From Scleromitrula shiraiana (lineage: Eukaryota > Ascomycota > Leotiomycetes > Helotiales > Sclerotiniaceae): DNA of 64,000 nt. Shown here piece after piece: positions 60,289 through 64,000 of the stretch. Below the pieces are notes generated by a model, which had not been told where the DNA came from, searched no databases, and was given only the letters and a program-made list of their open reading frames with translations. Numbering within the stretch: position 1 is the first letter of the stretch; each line of letters begins with the position of its first letter. Made by a program: the position numbers and the translations under genes. The stretch lies in contig JABELC010000010.1 of NCBI GenBank assembly GCA_028455995.1, positions 1,948,001 through 2,012,000 of the forward strand. The letters are read 5' to 3'.

Positions 60289-61502
60289 TTATTGAACAGC
60301 CAAGTCAACACCACCAGTAGCGCCTAATGCCTTCTTGATATCACCGTAGATAGCGAATTGACCGGCAGTGATAGCACCAACCATTCTATGATATATGTTA
60401 GTGATCTTTCCTTCACCAATTCAAGAATAAATAATCAAAACTTACGCCAATCTGGCACCAATACCAGTGTATGAACCTCTGAATCCAAGCTCACGACCAA
60501 TCTTGATCAAACGGGAAGTAGTTCCCTCTCCTGGAAGACCCTTAGTCTTGTTAATTTTCGACAACATGGTATCAGCTGGTTGTGAAACAAGAGCAGCTGC
60601 GAAACCAGCAATGAGACCAGATCCAAGGTTAATGGTGGTTTGCATTCCGGCGGAAGTCTTGGATTTATCGACTTGTGAGTAGATAGCCTCAACAACCTTC
60701 TCGAAAACGACGAACTTGGCCATGGTATATGGAACTCTTTTGAAGATATTAGAATATTGTCGTGGGGAAGGACTCATACATGTAAAACTTACTGCTTGAA
60801 CAAGATAGGACCGAAACCAGCATAGAAAGCACCAACACCCTCATTCTTCAACATCTTGCTGAATCCACCAATGAGACCATTGGCATATGATGGGTCAGAG
60901 ACCAAACGAATACGGGTAGCCTCAAGAGGGCAAAGAGCGATATCAGCGAAGAATTCGGCAGTAGCGGAAGAAGCCAAGTAGACGGCAGTCTTGTTGTTAA
61001 CGGCATTTTCATATCCGATAAGGTTAATGGCTTGTTGCTTGAATAATTCGTAACCACCGAATTTGAAAGCACCTTGAAGGAAATAACCAGCGAAAGTTGG
61101 ACCAGCACCAGTCAAGAGAGCACCAGCACCCTCCTTGGCGATGACTTGTCTGAATCCACCAATAAGTCCTTTGTTATATGTGACGGGGTCGAGTTGAATT
61201 CTGGTCTTGACGCTATATGAGAAAAGATATGATGTCAGTATAAAAGTCTTTTGATTATCTTGTATGCCAAGGAATATTGATGGATTTTTCATGAAGAAAT
61301 GCGCAAAGCCATCGGAATAGAATTGAGAGGAAGATACTCACACATCAACTGGAGTAAGACCACCGTGGGTAACTGAACAGCATACAGCACCTGCCAAAGC
61401 GAATCTAGAGTAAAGAGCGAAACCGCTGAGCTTTTCAGGTGTGTTGGCAGCGACATTTTGGACAACTGCATCCACCTTTGTAGAACCTGTAGAACCGACC
61501 AT
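60289..61502 (-). CDS. MIR1: Mitochondrial phosphate carrier
   Basis: Four exons (61502-61342, 61212-60793, 60736-60446, 60385-60289) give about 322 aa. The protein belongs to the six-TM mitochondrial carrier family and imports phosphate with protons into the matrix for ATP synthesis. Three repeats are visible with signature motifs: PVDVVKTRIQ, then PLEATRIR, then QPADTMLSKIN. KGLIGGF and GSYTGIGARL occupy the usual GX2GX positions. FALYSRFALAGAVCCSVTHG and the YTMAKFVVFE segment are typical of phosphate carriers rather than other family members. The start ATG is followed by a short Ala/Thr-rich lead as in fungal orthologues. A strong C-preferring codon use (ATC, GTC, ACC) distinct from the neighbours fits a highly expressed housekeeping gene. 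Symbol by family analogy to yeast MIR1. Confidence 0.96.
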
Positions 61503-61955
61503 TTTGTCTAATTTTTTTTTTCGTTCTTTTTTTTCTAATTTAATAAATGACTGAGAGGAGAGGTAGTAGGAGAGGAGGATTGTATTAAGTACTTTTTCAG
61601 GGAAAAAAAGAAAGAAAAAGAGAAGAAAATAGATATAATATCTCGTCAACTCGAGGATCAATTGATGAATGAGGATGAATGGGATTAGGATGGGATTGAC
61701 TTGGAAAAGTTGTTTAACAAACCAAATCCACACACAAAACTTTTTTCGTACTAGATTTCGGAACCTTTCGGACTTTATTAATTTTATTAATGATTTTTAC
61801 CCGCGAGGCCGTCTTTGTGTGTGTGTGTGTGGGAATTGATAATATTTATGCCTTGAATTTAAGGTTAATTTTGATTTATTTATCCGCCTTCTATTTTTGG
61901 TTACCCACAATTCCGTTGTTGGTACCTTAACAATAAGGCATCCATATACCCCTAG
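61503..61955. other. Phosphate carrier upstream region
   Basis: The promoter and 5' UTR of the mitochondrial carrier. It carries purine/pyrimidine-skewed tracts next to the ATG and a short GT repeat near 61,815-61,830, then grades into the A+T-rich block. Confidence 0.5.
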
Positions 61956-64000
61956 TTTACATATAAACCCTGTAGATCTTAGATTAGTATAAATTAGCTT
62001 TATTTATATAATCAATAAAACCTTTATATTATTATATTTTTATAATAATTTAATGTAAAGATAAAAATAAATTAGAATATTTATAAAATAAATATTTAAA
62101 ACAATTTTTATTTAATGATTAATTATTGATTTATAATTAAAGTATATATAATATATATATAAAAAAAATATTAAGGATTTATATAAGACTAATTATAGAT
62201 AATAATAAAATGGATAAAAAGAAAGATTAAAAATATTATATATTAAAGATCTGAAAAATTTAAAATTAGAGAGATTTAGCTATTGTAAAAAAAAATAAAA
62301 CTATAAAAAAAGTATAAAAAAGATTTTTAAATATTTTATTTTTATTATATTAAAATAATAAAGCCAATATTATTTAGGGAAAAAACAAATAAATATTATT
62401 TAATAATAAATAAAGTAAAAAAGGAGACTTAAATATAAAAAGGAATTAAAGTATTAATATAATAAATAATATTAAAGAATATTATTATTCAAATATTGCT
62501 ATATTCTCTTTTTTTTTTAAAAAAAACATATAATATAAAAGAATCAAAAAAGATTAAAAAAAAAGATATAATATATATTATATATAATATATTAAATTGT
62601 TTATATTAAAATATATTAAATATTTAAAAAATATAATAAATTTTTTTTTTTAAAATTATTATATATTATATATAAAAACTGAAATATATATATAAAAAAA
62701 TAAATAAAAAATAAAGCAAAAAGATTGGAATATATATTATAAATATATAAAAAGATAGAGAGCTTAATAAATATATTTTATAAATTCTAAATTGATTTAG
62801 ATAAAGAAAATAAAATTAAATTCAATCAAATTAGATTTAAAAATATTAATTTAATATATTCGATTATATTTAACAATAATTAAACATATCCATTAATCTT
62901 ATTAATATTTAATATAAAAGAATATACATTAAAATATAATAAAATAGATATATTGATTAAAGAGTTAAAATTATTTATAATATTTAAAATAATATTATTA
63001 AATATTGCAAATAAGTAAATATATATAAAAGTTTATGAACTAAGTATTACTAAAACAACTAAAAAAACTTATATTAATTATTTAAATAAAAAGAATATAC
63101 AAAATACAAAATCATTGTAAAATATTATTTATTTAAAAAATTTTTTTAATCCGTTTAATTTTTAGAAAATAATATTATAAAAAAAAACAATATATATTAT
63201 ATTATTTAAAATTCCGAAATTTTTTAGCGATAATATAATAAATATCGAGATATATCTCAAATTTATATATCAAGTGTTTCTCGAAACTATCAATATAAGC
63301 AAAATGATTAAAGAAAATATTAATAAATATAAAAGGCTTTTAATAAAATATATTATCAATATTTATTTAATAAATAAATCAAATGCATTTATGTTTATTA
63401 ATAAATTAAATAAAGAAATTAAAGATAATTAAACAAAGTTATTAAAGATATTAAAAATAAGATTTGGAGTCTATATTAAAATTTCCGATAAAAAAGCAGT
63501 ATAGAAAGTATTAAATAAATTTAAATAAAAAAATAAATTTTTTTTAAAATATATTAAAAATGTTTATATTATCAAAAAATAATTAAAAATAAAGAATGAT
63601 AATAAAATCTATAATAATTTTATAAATAACTTAATAAATGATTTAATATATATATATATTAGTGTATATATATATTTTAAGAAAGTTATATTTGAAAATA
63701 TAATGATTATAATAATAAAAATTATAAAAGATAAAAACTAATTATAGAAATCAAAATCAAAGAATAACAAAGTTATAATTGATATAAAAGATTAGATGTT
63801 TATATAGATATTTTAAATATAGTAAGAATCTTTTACTAAAAGTATATCTAAAATAATTAAGGCTTTAATTACAAATATATAAATCTTAATTAATAAAAAT
63901 TAAAGAAATATTATAGCATAAATAAACAAAGATGGCAAAAATTATACTAATTATCAATGCTAAAATTGCAGGGTATACAAGTATATTATTCCATAATATA
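61956..64000. repeat. Extremely A+T-rich, RIP-like decayed repeat block
   Basis: About 2 kb reaching the window edge with roughly 5-12% G+C by eye and very high TA dinucleotide density. No open frame reaches 60 codons. This is the pattern left by repeat-induced point mutation (C-to-T and G-to-A on duplicated DNA) of transposons in Pezizomycotina. Short remnants still look codon-like, but stops are too frequent to name a family. The change from normal gene composition to this block occurs within about 300 bp. The block continues beyond the window, so its full size is unknown. Confidence 0.85.

Overview
The window is nuclear DNA of a filamentous ascomycete (Pezizomycotina). The evidence is the many 50-70 nt introns with GTAAGT-like donors, two Zn2Cys6 regulators, an HsbA-type secreted protein, a hybrid histidine kinase with a GAF domain, a PKS-NRPS cluster and a final block that is more than 90% A+T, as repeat-induced mutation produces. 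Gene style suggests Leotiomycetes (Botrytis/Sclerotinia-like), but this is an impression and was not tested. All gene models were spliced by eye from reading frame, splice consensus and family conservation. Reported spliced lengths keep frame across every junction unless stated otherwise.

Layout: (1) 0.46-1.1 kb, a secreted HsbA-like protein, then 2.4 kb without a gene. (2) 3.5-27.8 kb, a biosynthetic cluster. It holds a seven-exon PKS-NRPS of about 4012 aa (KS-AT-DH-MT-inactive ER-KR-ACP-C-A-T-R*), an AflR-like Zn2Cys6 regulator, a Pth11/rhodopsin-like membrane protein, a P450, a stand-alone (trans) enoyl reductase and a 14-TM MFS exporter. A 0.5-kb inverted-repeat element lies in the 1.8-kb intergenic region between the regulator and the membrane protein. 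(3) 28.3-31.5 kb, a cyclophilin with an N-terminal extension, a possible orphan gene and a glutamine-synthetase-fold protein. (4) 33.3-37.9 kb, a hybrid histidine kinase. (5) 40.4-45.4 kb, a second Zn2Cys6 regulator convergent with a second MFS transporter. (6) 47.7-55.6 kb, a damaged DUF3431 gene, a 2EXR protein, a small secreted protein and an RBR ubiquitin-ligase-like protein with a shortened RING2. (7) 57.1-61.5 kb, conserved housekeeping genes: glutamate decarboxylase and the mitochondrial phosphate carrier. (8) About 61.95-64.0 kb, extremely A+T-rich decayed repeat DNA.

How the cluster probably works (inference from known PKS-NRPS pathways): the PKS half makes a methylated reduced polyketide. 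The separate ER would supply the enoyl reduction that the dead in-cis ER cannot. The NRPS half adds an amino acid, and the R* domain, which lacks its catalytic tyrosine, would release the product by Dieckmann cyclisation as a tetramic acid. The P450 would oxidise it and the MFS protein export it. The most unusual point is the C-domain motif, which reads HG-xxx-DG instead of HH-xxx-DG.
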